64,000 nucleotides of DNA from Bisporella sp. PMI_857 (Eukaryota; Ascomycota; Leotiomycetes; Helotiales; Helotiaceae): NCBI GenBank assembly GCA_021307315.1, contig JAJSPD010000034.1:124001-188000 (forward strand), read 5' to 3'. The notes beneath the pieces are model-generated. The model worked only from the letters and a program-made list of their open reading frames with translations. It did not search any database and was not told where the DNA came from. Shown one piece after another: positions 36,517 to 48,319 of the stretch. The translations under genes and the position numbers were made by a program. Every line of letters begins with the position of its first letter. Position 1 is the first letter of the stretch.

Positions 36517-38703
36517 CAAAAAGCGTGTGCAGCAAACATTCAGTAACACACTCCCCCTCCCCCCAAAAAAGTAACCAATCCCCCCCAACCCAGTGACAAT
36601 CTGGGGCGGCGCGCAGCAGCCGATGGGACGGCGCCGAAACTGGGGTAAAAAAAAAATCTTCAAGCTTTTCCGAGTCGATGACCTTCCAGCATCCCTTCTG
36701 ATTTGCTGCACCTGCTTTTGGTGTGTCAGGGCCGGAGAGTAGATGGCGCATAGATAGCGCCTTGGTTTGCACTCCAAAATCTGCATCATGGTTTGTTTGC
36801 GGAAATCCCAATCGGTGATATGTTGAATCAACTATTGTTCCCATGGTCTATCGGCGAGGCGTCCTTTTGTGGAAATAAGGAATTGATGATAATGATAAAG
36901 ACGAGTTGTCGGGATTCAAGGCTGCAGCCTCCAGAACCTCGCCGGTCGCGCTACCACCAGCCCAGCCAAAGGACCTTCCCATATACAGTAAAAGTCGTGG
37001 GCATATGCCACGTCTCAGTGAACGAAAACTCTTCCCTCATGTGGTAACGGCCTGATCTCTTTCTTCTACTGAAGCATACTTTGTAGAAGAATGACTCTGC
37101 ACAAATATTGGAAGGATTGATGACTTTTTATCTTCCATTTCAAAAGTGACAAGACCTTGCTTGTATGACGTTACCGCATTAGGTTTATGCTCAAGACTTC
37201 CTGGTATCAGCCTTCAATAAACCACAGACGTTGGCATATGCTCACAGAGCTCGCTCAGACCACTCCCATAATTCCCACGCCAGCTTCGGGCTCCTGGAAT
37301 CAACATCCAAGTCGGAATTGCTTTCAAGCCACGTCTCGGCATATAGAACATACCATTGACCGGATCTCTCCGACTACAGCCCAGGTCTAATTCATGGTGG
37401 CCTGTTTCAAAAGCTATTCTGCGGCCTATACTAGCGGCAAAAGACGGATATCTTGCGCCAGAACGGTAAATTTATTATTAATCTCGTGCTAATAATCCCA
37501 GAAACAGCTGATACAAAGGTAGTCTTTGGATGGAAACGCTGTGGCTCTTCCTCAGAGATAATACGGCTAGCTTGCTTTGCCCATATCGTCCCTGCCTCCC
37601 CGAGGTGATATAGTCTTGTAAGATTGTAATCTACGGAAGTGAATGCCGCTACTTAGATGGCCTCTAAAATTTATAGAAATATTCAGCACTATATGTTTTT
37701 CTAGTTGTACATATTACGGGCAGCTTGGAAGCTAGATTCAGAGGTCCTCAGCGAAGACCAAGTATCAGAAATACTTTAAGCATCCCTTCCGCCTTTGCTA
37801 CTATTCCGAATTTATTTGCACTGGAAATTGTAAGCAAGGCGTGCACTATTCTTTAGAGCTTTCCTTTGCTGGGCCGTTAGCCTTAGATTGGGCAGGGACA
37901 ATTCGCACGATGAAGAGCAAGGAAACAACGGTAATGCTAAAATCTCATGCCACTCTTTGCCGAGGCGATTATTCCCATTTGAGGAGTTAACTAAAACTGA
38001 TCATTGTCACGGGGCTTCGACGGAGACAGATGACTGGACAGACTTGACGGTTTGAAAAGCAAGGAGGCAAGAGTAGAATCGTTTTTTGAACACGAGTGCT
38101 TTCAGTACGTCATTTCATCTTGCTCACTCCTTGACAGGTGCCTTGGTCGTTACAGTCCATTAGTAGCCAAATATCATGATCATCTATGAGAATTACCTGC
38201 TTATCATCTATGGGAAAACTAGCTTTAATTGTCTAGCTTTTTTTTTCCTTGCAAGAAAATCTCTCGCCTGGATTTCAAAATGATTGAAATAATTTAGGAA
38301 GAAGGGAGACCCTGGACGCATAATTAACTTTTAAGGATCCATTCATAAGGGGAGTCTGATCCCATTCATTCTGATCGATGCTCATCACTATCTAAGATAC
38401 CAATTCTTGTACTAGACTCCTCCTACTCTTCAGTGGATCATGAGCGGCACCAATGATATTTCCTCTACCGCTAGATCATCACTTCACACCATTACAGTAC
38501 AATATCCTTTACGCTTACTTCAAGAACGCGCTTGCTTCACGAACGTGTCTCTTGTCTCTTCTACCCATCGTGCCTCGAGAATGCTCCAGTATGCTCCAGC
38601 ACGATTCTCCCATTCACCGACTCCACTGCCACTCACTTAGACCAACTGCGTTATTAGTTAATACTCCACACGCTGGATGTATTGATATTCTCCCATATTC
38701 GAA

Positions 38704-38895
38704 ATGCGGGACAATACCCTACCATCTTGTGGTCCATTTGATGAAGATGAATTGTGCAGGTATTTGGCTGGAGGGTTGTTTGATGGCTTCAATGATCTAG
38801 ATGAGAAAGGAATTCTAGCCTGGAATAATCTCTGGCGATGTCAGTGGATGGGGAATCACAAAGAGGTTTACGAAGAAATGGGCCTGTCGGCCTGA
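38704..38895 (+). CDS. weak candidate small ORF, 63 residues
   Basis: An ATG-to-TGA frame of acidic, natural-looking composition (CGPFDEDELCRYLAGGLFDGFNDLDEKGIL, shown here only as its central part: DEDELCRYLAGGLFDGF) in a gene-free stretch. I recognise no family. An in-frame TGA at 38683 limits upstream extension, and no convincing upstream exon joins it. It could be a short effector-like or chance ORF; there is no signal peptide. Support is composition only. Confidence 0.2.
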   Translation: MRDNTLPSCGPFDEDELCRYLAGGLFDGFNDLDEKGILAWNNLWRCQWMGNHKEVYEEMGLSA

Positions 38896-39412
38896 AGATC
38901 ATCTAGAGGTAGTTAGAGCTAGGAACAAGTTGATTCTTGAGGGTTGAGCCGCCAGGCAGAGGCTCAGAAGGGTTCCTGTCATTCATTTAATGATTACCCT
39001 CACCTTGTGTTGTATGTTATACTCATGGTGTGGGCATTGTCAGCCAATTTAATGAGCAACTCGTAAATAAGATTGAAGCTAAGAAGTTTACCCAAATCAG
39101 TGGTCTACTCGCTCGTGATACACAACCTTGAGATGTACCTTCGCATGCACATAATCGTAGATCTGGCTTACAGCTAACATTTAAAGCAACAACAATAAAT
39201 GAAACTTTAACCTTTGTAGGCTAATAACTTAATTTTCGACCTAATATTGTACTCAATCTTAAGAACAACGCTTTAACATAGGTGAAAGAAAACTTAACAG
39301 TAAAGGTACCATTAGCTGACTGCTCTAATAGTAAAGCAGCATGTCCTTTTTTCTTCTGACAACGCGAGCCACCTATTTTCGGAGACAATAAAAAATAGTC
39401 TTAATAGTTCTT

Positions 39413-39425
39413 CCCCCCCCCCCCC
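39413..39425. repeat. C13 homopolymer
   Basis: Run of 13 C followed by TTTACGG, in the gene-free stretch upstream of the SAP30-like gene. Confidence 0.95.
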
Positions 39426-39639
39426 TTTACGGTAGATGAATAAGCAGCCGGCCAAATACTTATAACCAACACTTAACACTTTTGCTACGATGTATGTCTT
39501 AGAAACCAACCTAGCTTCTCAATGATAAGTCTATGAAGTTGCTTCACATTTAAAATTTTAAAAATTAACGAACATATGATAGAGTGAGGTAGGTAATACT
39601 GGTGTCAAACGTCAGGCTCTTATTTTTTTACCATAGGCC

Positions 39640-39673
39640 CCCTTTTTGCTTTAAGCGAAACTAGGAAAAAGGG
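39640..39673. repeat. short inverted repeat
   Basis: CCCTTTTT at 39640-39647 is matched by AAAAAGGG at 39666-39673, with TTTAAGCGAAAC in the loop. It lies about 400 bp upstream of the SAP30-like start codon. A stem-loop is possible; the function is unknown. Confidence 0.5.
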
Positions 39674-40078
39674 TTCGGCCAAAAAGCGAGCCAGCAAATA
39701 TCCGTGGGCGGCTAATCCCGCCCCGACTCTCAGCCTTCCCGTGAGGCTACCAAAGGTTGCTGCAGAAATTTCTCTTAATATGGCTGAATTGCCACTCCAA
39801 ATGCTTCAAGTTTCGTTCTAAGTTTTGGTCCAGAATTTGAGAATGCGTAGTGTCTCTCACAACTAACTTACTAAACAAATGGCCTAGAGGTTGTCGAGAA
39901 AGTGGCCATTTTCGCACGCAGCCTTGTTAACCCCATCTTCATGGTCCAAAATACGCGATGCGACCTTCCAACCTCAAAACTACCAAGTCTTCGAGCTCGT
40001 TTTGCAACATAGTGTAATTAAAGATTGTTACTCTAGCGGAACTAGGCCGACCCTCATCTTCCAAAATCATTCTAAATA

Positions 40079-40732
40079 ATGCCTCCTCCGCGATCTCGGC
40101 CCCCACCAGAAGACTCGAGATCTGAAGCCTCGAGCACCAAAGAGAAGGTTGGCACAAGCACTAGCAATGGGAAGAGACGAGCTGGTGGGAACCCTACTCC
40201 TGGAAGTTTGCTGCGTGATGCAGTTACTGCAGGTCAAACGAGTATTACGGGACCTGCTGCGACCGGGACTGAGTCAGCTCCAGGTGTAAGTATAGATTCT
40301 CAGTTCCGCCATTTGATGGACGGGTTTTAATATGCATCTCAACAGATCCAATGGTCGACCCTCGACTCGTCAATATTGCATGGCTACCGATACGATTACC
40401 GTCTTAACACACCTTCTGCGTTTAAAGAGCCTGGGAATCAGCTTGTGCTTTCTCAGTCCTCCATCGGACGAATGTCGCCGACAATGGCACGGTATAAGGG
40501 ACAACGTCGGCAGAGTAAGGAGCAGCTCGCCAATGCTGTCCGGAAACACTTCAATAGCATGGGAATAAGTGAGAATGACACAGTTGTGGACTTTTTGTAT
40601 AAAGTTCGTTGGCAAGGTATGTGGTTGTGCTATTGGAATTTTAGCAATGAGGAAAATGCTGAAGACCGTACAGATAAGAACTTCAGGATGCGGTTTTCGC
40701 CTCCAAGACACAGCAGGGAAAAGCATCAATAG
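40079..40732 (+). CDS. SAP30-type Sin3-binding protein of a histone deacetylase complex
   Basis: Three exons: 40079-40285, 40346-40616 and 40674-40732, giving 178 residues. The first 70 residues are basic and disordered (MPPPRSRPPPEDSRSEAS). Residues from about 70 hold the fungal SAP30/Sin3-binding domain: WSTLDSSILHGYRYDYRLN, then SQSSIGRMSPTMARYKGQRR, SKEQLANAVRKHFN, and ENDTVVDFLYKVRWQDKNFRMRF. The last exon supplies KNFRMRFSPPRHSREKHQ. SAP30 proteins bridge Sin3 and the Rpd3-type deacetylase for transcriptional repression in the nucleus; that is family knowledge. There is no visible zinc finger, which fits fungal short forms. Introns are 60 and 57 nt with good consensus, and phases match. 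The start at 40079 is the first ATG of the open frame. Confidence 0.87.
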
Positions 40733-41340
40733 CTGAGGGGGTCCTGCTTGGTGATGTTAAGTCAGCGTAGAGCGTTCTGGCGTCGAGGTATCTAGGAGTT
40801 CAGGTCTAAACAGGGTTCAACATGTATAGCATACATAATGTCTTTAGCCATTACATATCAGAGGCATGGGATTCATGGGATATACTATTTTTGGAAGACT
40901 ACTTTTATTACATTACAACAATATTGTTCTTACCCTCTTGAGTTTCGACTACAATATCTTTGTTCTTGTAGTGCCTCTGCTGCTCTTGGCGTATGATGCT
41001 CTCAGCGTGAAATTCAACATGCAATATAACAGTAACATATATTTGATATAGTCCCACAATATCTTGGTTGCGGCAGATTATTGTTTCTTAGGTGCAATTC
41101 TCGACGATTCTATCACGGGTCTGTCATGGAAATGTGGAGCCTTGTGACGTCGAAATCCAATCAACGCTTAGAAAATGAAAGCTCTCCAAAAAAAAAAAAG
41201 GTTACCACTTCAACTCCATAGGAACTACTTACTCTCTTCCAAAAACATCCTGCATTTTCCGAAGAGTAACACGACTCGCCTAGAAGTGTATGTTATATGG
41301 TTATTAAGCTTGCGCAGATGTATTATAGCCAAATATCGAG
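40733..41340. other. intergenic between SAP30-like gene and MDJ1
   Basis: AT-rich, no supported frame; it contains the promoter of the Mdj1 gene. An A12-13 run lies near 41188-41200. Confidence 0.6.
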
Positions 41341-43104
41341 ATGAAGTCCGGGACAACAGGTCTTTTGACGAAGGCTGCCACTGCACGAATTGTATGCCCT
41401 GCACAAGCAAGCCGGCAACGAAGTCTTCAGACTCGTGCGCATACATCCTCGCAGACGCGGGCCTTTGTATCAACTTCTCAAAATAGTCTGCAAAGGCCAA
41501 AATCCTTAGGTCGACTAAAAGTTCGTTTTCATAATCCTATTCAAAGAAGAGTAAGTATTATGGACAGCATCCTGACCTTCCTTGTAAAAGGCTGACCTCT
41601 ACTAGACATTTCATGCGACGGCGAAACTCGATGCGACCAAGGATCCCTATCAAGTTCTGGGGGTAAGTAAAGGTGCAGCTGCCTCTGATATCAAGAAAGC
41701 ATATTATGGATTGGCAAAGAAGTACCACCCAGACACGAACAAGGATCCGTCAGCCAAGGACAAGTTTGCAGAAGCGCAATCTGCCTACGAACTTTTAACA
41801 GATCCACAGAAGAAAGCGGCATGGGACCAGTTTGGAGCGGCAGCGTTTGATCAAGGGGCAGGACCTGGATCCGGAGCTGGAGATCCATTCGGGGGAGGCA
41901 ACCCATTTGGAGGCGGAAACCCATTTGGCGGCGCTGGCGGATTTGGTGGTGCGGGTTTCGGAGCGGACTTCAATTTCGAGGACCTGTTCAAGACCTTCAC
42001 CGGTGGCGGTCGCCGAACTCGTGGTCGCGGTGGCACAAATTCTCAGGAGATTTTGGTAGGAGACAGCATTGAAGTACAAACCAACATCACATTTATGGAA
42101 GCTGCGAAAGGAACGAGTAAAAACATTACCATTACTCCACTGACAACTTGTAAGACATGCACCGGGAAAGGGCTGAAACCAGGTACTAAACGAACCGAGT
42201 GTAAATCTTGTGGGGGTACTGGAACTAGAGTGCAATTCATGTCCGGAGGCTTTCAGATGGCTTCCACATGTGGTGCATGTGGTGGAAATGGAGTCACGAT
42301 ACCGAAAGGAGGAGAGTGTCGGACTTGTTCTGGAAATGGAGTCGTGAGAGAACGGAAAACGATAAGTGTCGATATACCAGGAGGCATCGAGGACGGACTA
42401 CGGCTACGTTTGCATGGAGAAGGTGATGCCGCAGTTACTGGTGCTTCAGCAAATCCAGACGCGAGGTCCGTTCCAGGAGATCTCTATGTTCTTGTAAGAG
42501 TGGGGACCGACCCCAAGTTCAGCCGTTCGGGATCAAATATTTTATACACTGCTTCTATTCCTCTCACCACCGCTTTACTAGGAGGTGAGGTTCAAATCCC
42601 TACATTGGATGGAGAAGTAAAAGTGAAGGTTGCGACTGGTACTGCCACTGGAGACAAGATCACGCTCAGTGGCATGGGAATGAAGAAATTGGAAGGAAGA
42701 CGTGGTGGAGTAGGCGATTTGAAAGTCGAGTTCAAAGTCCAGATGCCAAAGTATCTGAGTGCCAACCAACGTACAATCGCGGAGATGCTTGCCGATGAAC
42801 TAGGCGACAAAACAGCTAAGAGGATTATGAACGTGGGACGCCAGTCGTGAGCTTGCCCCTACCTGATTCTCCATTCGATATGCTGAATGTATTCTTTAGT
42901 TCCAGCGCCAACTCAGATCCAACCGATTCAGCAGACTCCCACAAGAATGAAGGATTTCTTAAATCTGTTTGGCATAAATTGACTGATCACCCAGCTCACA
43001 AGGAAGGAGCTTCCGAAACATCAAAAACGACCGAAGGCGGTTCGTCAGATGGGAAAGAGGACGGCACCAGTAGTTCCGACAACAAAGAGAAGAAAGAGAA
43101 GTAG
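41341..43104 (+). CDS. MDJ1: mitochondrial Hsp40 chaperone Mdj1
   Basis: Three exons: 41341-41550, 41606-42846 and 42900-43104, giving 551 residues. A long basic presequence (about 75 residues, ending near RRTFHATAK) targets the matrix. The J-domain begins [21 protein letters not shown] and has HPD at 111-113, which stimulates mitochondrial Hsp70. A Gly/Phe region contains tandem NPFGGG units. Four zinc-binding CxxCxGxG repeats follow ([32 protein letters not shown]), then the two beta-barrel substrate domains. The last exon encodes a Ser/Glu/Lys-rich tail ending KEKKEK. Without the last splice (donor GTGAGC, acceptor TTTAG) the frame stops at 42850 just after GRQS; the splice removes that stop. 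It works with Ssc1 in folding and protection of matrix proteins, and with Lon (also in this window) in mitochondrial protein quality control. Confidence 0.93.
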
Positions 43105-44296
43105 ATGATGACGGTTGTATATTATTGTCGATAGATCACGTTGGTCTTTTTTTTGCTGCATAAACGAGCCCTTAGACTGTGGAAGTATGGATCAGGCGTC
43201 TGCATTTTCAAGAGGATTTGGGTACTTGTAACAATATATTTTGCACTCATGCAGTATGTATCTTAGATCGAGTTGGACTTGGGGGGAATGATAGCCATAC
43301 TCAACTCAACAAATACCATATTTTTCAATGTGCTCCGAAATTTTCTCATGGTTGCGGGATAAGCTGTTTCTATGTTAGTCCCTGGAGACTTGGTGAGTCT
43401 GATAACTGCCTGGTAAATATTCTTAATTATATTTTAGACCCTCCTGTCGCTGAAGGATATCTAGGGGTATGGGAGCAAGTGTACCTTATTCTATCCCACT
43501 TCAGCTCTTAGCCCCGGCTTGTAGGATACAAGGGTTAGGTGATTCGGCACATTTTTATGTATTTCTGCCAATTAAGCTTGAGAATGCCATGAAGCTATCA
43601 TGATTGGTTCCCTCCTGCATACTAGCTGCCTCGTGTGAACTAGAAAATGGTGAGGCTACCGGATCTGATCGTTAATGATCCGCAGTTAGACTTCACATAA
43701 GCGCTTACTGTAGAATAAGTCAATATCACGTCCTGGAGAGTCAATTATGATAGTGATAGAAGTACATAGCCGCCCACGAGCCCGGGGCTTGAGATATGTG
43801 AGATAAGGATCAATACCATGTTTCTCATTCAATAAGTCATATCAATAGTATAGAAACACAAAATTGCCCTCATAATGTGCGGTAGAGTGGCTTCGACGCT
43901 TGACTTTTGTACGACTAGCCTCGGGAGCTTTGAATATTGAGTTTGGCGAAAGCAGCTACCACGTATGAAAGATTTGGTGCACATATATTCTCATCGTGCC
44001 TATTCAGCGTCAGGCACAATAAAATCATCGTAACGCACTAACAGAAGAATGTAATATGGACCCAGAAGGCCAGGAAATAATTCCCCGCTAAAATAAAGTG
44101 ACGCGCTGTGCGACCCCTCCACATCCTTCAACACATACTTGAACACCACGTCAGATATCGCCTCATTACCTCACAATCAACAATCATAGCGAGACCAGGT
44201 CACCAAGCCTTTCGAAATACCTTGCGCCTATAATTTTCCCTCACTACCAGACGGCTTACAAACAAGAGAGCCGAGCTTCTGCTCGGAGGGTTGAAG
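43105..44296. other. intergenic between MDJ1 and BRO1
   Basis: 1.2 kb without a supported gene. A 110-codon plus frame at 43179-43511 starts in the likely 3' UTR of MDJ1 and has no recognisable motif. The BRO1 promoter must lie in the right part. Confidence 0.55.
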
Positions 44297-47200
44297 ATGC
44301 AGGCACCGATGATCTCGGCGCCTTTGAAGGCTACGAACGAGATAGACTGGATACAGCCTCTAAAAGCCTACATCCGACAGACATATGGCGATGATCCGGA
44401 GCGATATGCAGAGGAATGTGCGACGCTGAATCGTTTGCGACAGGATATGCGAGGCGCTAGTAAAGACAGCGCAGCTGGGAGGGATCTACTATACAGATAC
44501 TATGGCCAGTTGGAGTTGTTAGACCTACGCTTCCCTGTTGATGAGAACCATATCAAAATATCTTTCACATGGTAAGGTCTGCACGCCACATTTGTATACG
44601 AGTGATTAACCTGTCCAGGTTCGATGCCTTTACGCACAAGCCTACATCTCAGTATTCTCTAGCATATGAGAAAGCCTCCATAATATTTAACATATCCGCT
44701 GTGCTATCATGCCATGCCGCTTTCCAAACCCGCTCCGAAGACTCTGGACTCAAGACTGCCTACCACTCTTTTCAAGCTTCTGCTGGCATGTTCACATACA
44801 TCAACGAAAACTTCCTCCATGCACCATCTACAGACCTTAGTCGCGACACGGTCAAGACCCTAATACAAATTATGCTTGCGCAGGGTCAGGAGGTCTTCCT
44901 GGAAAAGCAAATTTCAGACGGTAAGAAGGTTGGATTACTCGCAAAACTTGCCAGCCAAGCGGGATATCTGTATGCTCAAGCTGTGGAAGGAACGCAGGAG
45001 AATGTGAACAAAGCTATATTCGAGAAAGTTTGGCTATTAGTTGTGCAAGTAAGTTTGGGCCTCCTTGAGCTATCTCTCAAACAACATGTTCCAGAAACTG
45101 GTGCAGTACATTAAAAATCGGTCATTGAAATTTGATACTGTGGGAGGTGTATAATCTATGGGTCCTTGCTAATACGCCTTGTAGATCAAATCAAACTATA
45201 TGACTTCTTTAGCTCAGTACTACCAGGCTCTGGCAGATGATGATGCTAACTCCCACGGCATTGCCATCGCACGTTTACAGGTCGCAGAGGCCGCTGCAAA
45301 GGATGCCCACAAGACAGCCAGCAGCTTCCCAGGGACCATTCCTGCTAATTCTAATCTGACGGCGGAAACTGGGACGATGCTCAGTGAAATCACAAAGCGT
45401 CATCTGACCAACGTTCAAGAGAAACTGGCTGAGCTCATTAAAGACAATGATTATATTTACCACCAGACTGTGCCAGCAGCTGCAAGCCTTGCTGTCATTC
45501 CAAAGCTTCCGGCAGCGAAAGCAATTCCCGTGAGTGAGCTCTATGCTGGGCAGGATATTCAGCGAATCACTGGGCCCGATATTTTCCAAAAGATTGTGCC
45601 CATGTCTGTTACCGAATCGGCAAGTCTGTACGACGAGGAGAAAGCAAAGTTGGTTCGTGCAGAAACAGAGCGTGTAGAAACGGCGAATAGTGAAATGGCT
45701 GCAAGCCTTGACTACTTGCGGTTGCCGGGAGCTTTGCAGGTCCTCAAGGGTGGGTTTGATCAGGAGTTGACTGCAGACGATGAATTTAGAAGCTGGTGTG
45801 ATATTGTATCCAACAGAGATACTCCGGCCGCTACTTTCAACTATCTCAATTCGAGCAAGGAGTCGATCATTAATGTCTTGGATAAAAGTAGCAAGCAATT
45901 GGATATGGAAGAGAGTGTTTGCGAGAAAATGAGGTCAAAATATGAAGGAGATTGGACACAACAACCTAGTTCAAGGTTGACTTCTACCCTGAGAAATGAC
46001 ATTCGGAATTATCGAGAAGCTCTTGAAGAAGCAGCACATAGCGACGGACAATTGTATGCAAAAATGCGCCAACATCAATCTGATTTTGACGAAATGAGAC
46101 ATGCGGGCGAGACCAGTGAAGCAGATGTACTCTTCCAGAAAGCCTTGATTCAGCTAGGGGGAGCCAAGAACGGGGCAAGTCCAGTCACCGGGCAAGGAAA
46201 TTTGCTTGATGATGATTTTCAGGAAGGCAGTTTGACGGTGCAGGAGCAGGTCGCTAAGGTAGAGGATATTCTTAAGAAGCTTAATCTTATCAAAAGGGAA
46301 CGGGCACAGGTCCTGAAGGACCTGAAAGAGAAGGTATATTATAATGTGTTCACATGAGACCACAGAACATTTATTGATCAATCTATAGGTTCACCAAGAC
46401 GATATTTCTCAGGTATTGATTCTCAACAAGAAATCAATATCCAATTACGAGAACCAGCTCTTCCAAGCAGAACTCAAAAAATTCCAACCGCATCAAAGCC
46501 GACTTCTATCAGCAAATCATAAACAATCATCTCTTATGAAGGAGTTGACTTCCACATTCAACACACTTCTTCAGGACAAGAGAGTCAGAGGCGAACAAAG
46601 CAGATACGAAAGTATTACCCGGTCTCGCTCCTCAGTTAATAACAAGTACAAGCGAATATACCAAGAGTTCTTAGATCTTGAGGCTGGACTTGACAGCGCC
46701 AAGAAATGGTACAGTGAAATGAAAGACACGGTAGATAGTCTTGAGAAAAATGTTGAGACATTTGTCAACAATCGGAGATCGGAAGGTGCTCAGCTTTTAA
46801 GTCAGATCGAGCAAGAGAGATCTAGTAATGCTAGCGGCCAAGCTGATAGAGAGCGAGAGCGTCTCAAGGGTCTTATGGAGCGAATGTCTATGGATCCAAC
46901 GCCATCTCCATCCAAAACTCGAGCACCATCATTATCACAGAACTCAACGTCTCCATCTACTCGATATCCGCCTACAACTATCACTGGACAGTACCAAGTT
47001 TCCACTTCGCCACCGCCGTTGTCAAATCATCCTCAATCTGCCCACCCTGCATTTTCCCCATCTCAAAACGGTTCCTTTTATCCAACATCATCCCAAACAA
47101 GGCTAGGATCTTATGATACTGAGAGCACTGCTCAACAGGCGAGTTACAATCCTGGTACATATCAGTCGCATGGTGGACTTTCCTCTCCGCCACCAGACCA

Positions 47201-47630
47201 AACACAATTCTCGCAACATCAGTATTTGAGGCGGGACTCTGGCCAACCATCGTCCGCTCCACCAACTCAAACACAATTTGCTCACAATCAATACGCACGT
47301 ACTAATCAACTCGTAATATCACCACCCCCTCAAACACAGTTCTCTCAGAACCATTACGCGCGACCTAACCAACCAACTTCTCCGCCGCCAAATCAAACAC
47401 AATTCGCACAGTATGGGCGGCAAACGCAACAACAGCAATATGTTCCTCACGGATATGTTCCACCGCCACCACCGCCTGGTCCACCACCGCTAGGGCCACA
47501 ACAAACTTTCCAACAACCAGGAGCTGCGCCTGTACCGGGGCAGGGGGAATATGGGTATGGAAATCCTCCTCAGCAGCAACGGGCGCAACAGCCAGGAGAT
47601 CCGTGGGCGGGGCTGAATGCATGGAAATGA
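44297..47630 (+). CDS. BRO1: Bro1/ALIX-type ESCRT-associated protein
   Basis: Four exons: 44297-44571, 44619-45048, 45185-46333 and 46389-47630, giving 1031 residues. The ATG at 44297 gives MQAPMISAPLKATNEIDWIQPLK, the usual family start. The BRO1 domain spans about residues 5-390 (SQYSLAYEKASIIFNISAVLS, DLSRDTVKTLIQIMLAQGQEVF), followed by the coiled-coil V domain up to about 750 (LNKKSISNYENQLFQ, YQEFLDLEAGLDSAKKWYSEM). A Pro/Gln-rich tail with four copies of a P-P-x-x-T-Q-F-x-x-x-x-Y motif comes next, then a PPPPPPGPPP tract. Bro1 binds ESCRT-III (Snf7) at endosomes, recruits the deubiquitinase Doa4 and feeds cargo into multivesicular bodies. In filamentous fungi the same gene is often PalC/PalA-related; the V domain and length favour Bro1, or possibly PalA (RIM20), and the latter cannot be fully excluded. 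Confidence 0.88.
47190..47415 (+). repeat. imperfect coding tandem repeat in BRO1 tail
   Basis: Four units of about 26 residues each contain QTQF preceded by prolines and followed by a tyrosine (QTQFSQHQY, QTQFAHNQY, QTQFSQNHY, QTQFAQY). At DNA level the words CAAACACA and TCTCAGAACCATTACG-like blocks recur. It is likely a multivalent disordered binding segment. Confidence 0.8.
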
Positions 47631-48319
47631 TTGTTTTTCTCAGGCTGACATACAGATGCCCTCTACGCGAACAATCAATAATTCTACTCCAGATTTATCT
47701 AATGGTTGACAATTATCTAACCAATCCAGAGCAATATACTTTCCTGTAATAATTCTTCTATGGCTGTCGGCGCATGAAACGGCTGGTTTCAAGGCTGCTC
47801 ATGAGTTCAAACATCTGGTAATGAACTGCAAACTTCTAGCTAGGGAATTTTCTCTGATAAAGGAAACTTCTTTGATAGTATTGGCTTACTCAAAATGAAA
47901 ACTAGAGATATCGGGAATGACTCGCAAAAGTGCTTCTGGAGCAAGTAATAGTGAATTCTGCCAGTTCCCTATGGTAATCGTGATAATGCATGAACAATAA
48001 TAAACACATAATCTTATCTGATTGGGGTAAACCTCATGTTTACAAATAAGGGAGGCGAATCGAGCTTTACCAAATCAGGTAAGGCTTGGTTTTCAAGGAA
48101 GCTAGCGGGTCGGTGTTAATGTTCAAAAGCACCGAATTGTTAAGCAGCTCATGACAATAAGATATTTTCGATCATTCTTCCTTCTGTGATAGATATTTCG
48201 TTAATTTTTCTTGTGCAATCTTTCCGTCCTGATTGCACATTTCTCTGAGACAAGTAAACATAATCTGCAAAACTTCAACACTTAACAGCCTCAGAAGGAC
48301 ATCGAAACAATAAGAAGAC
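47631..48319. promoter_or_regulatory. BRO1 3' flank and LON promoter
   Basis: No coding frame. AT-rich, with several poly(T)/AATAA-like words in the left half and a pyrimidine-rich leader before the start codon at 48320. Confidence 0.55.

Larger units (their letters stand above)
34024..40078. other. 6-kb stretch without a supported gene
   Basis: Between the divergently oriented transcription factor and SAP30 genes. It carries long homopolymer runs (listed separately), many short frames on both strands and one weak ORF candidate at 38704-38895. It probably holds a long promoter region for the transcription factor gene and possibly non-coding transcripts; nothing in the sequence proves either. 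Confidence 0.5.

Noticed and set aside
43179..43511. 110-codon plus frame after MDJ1
   Set aside because: Starts in the probable 3' UTR of MDJ1, no recognisable domain, ends in an AT-rich spacer.
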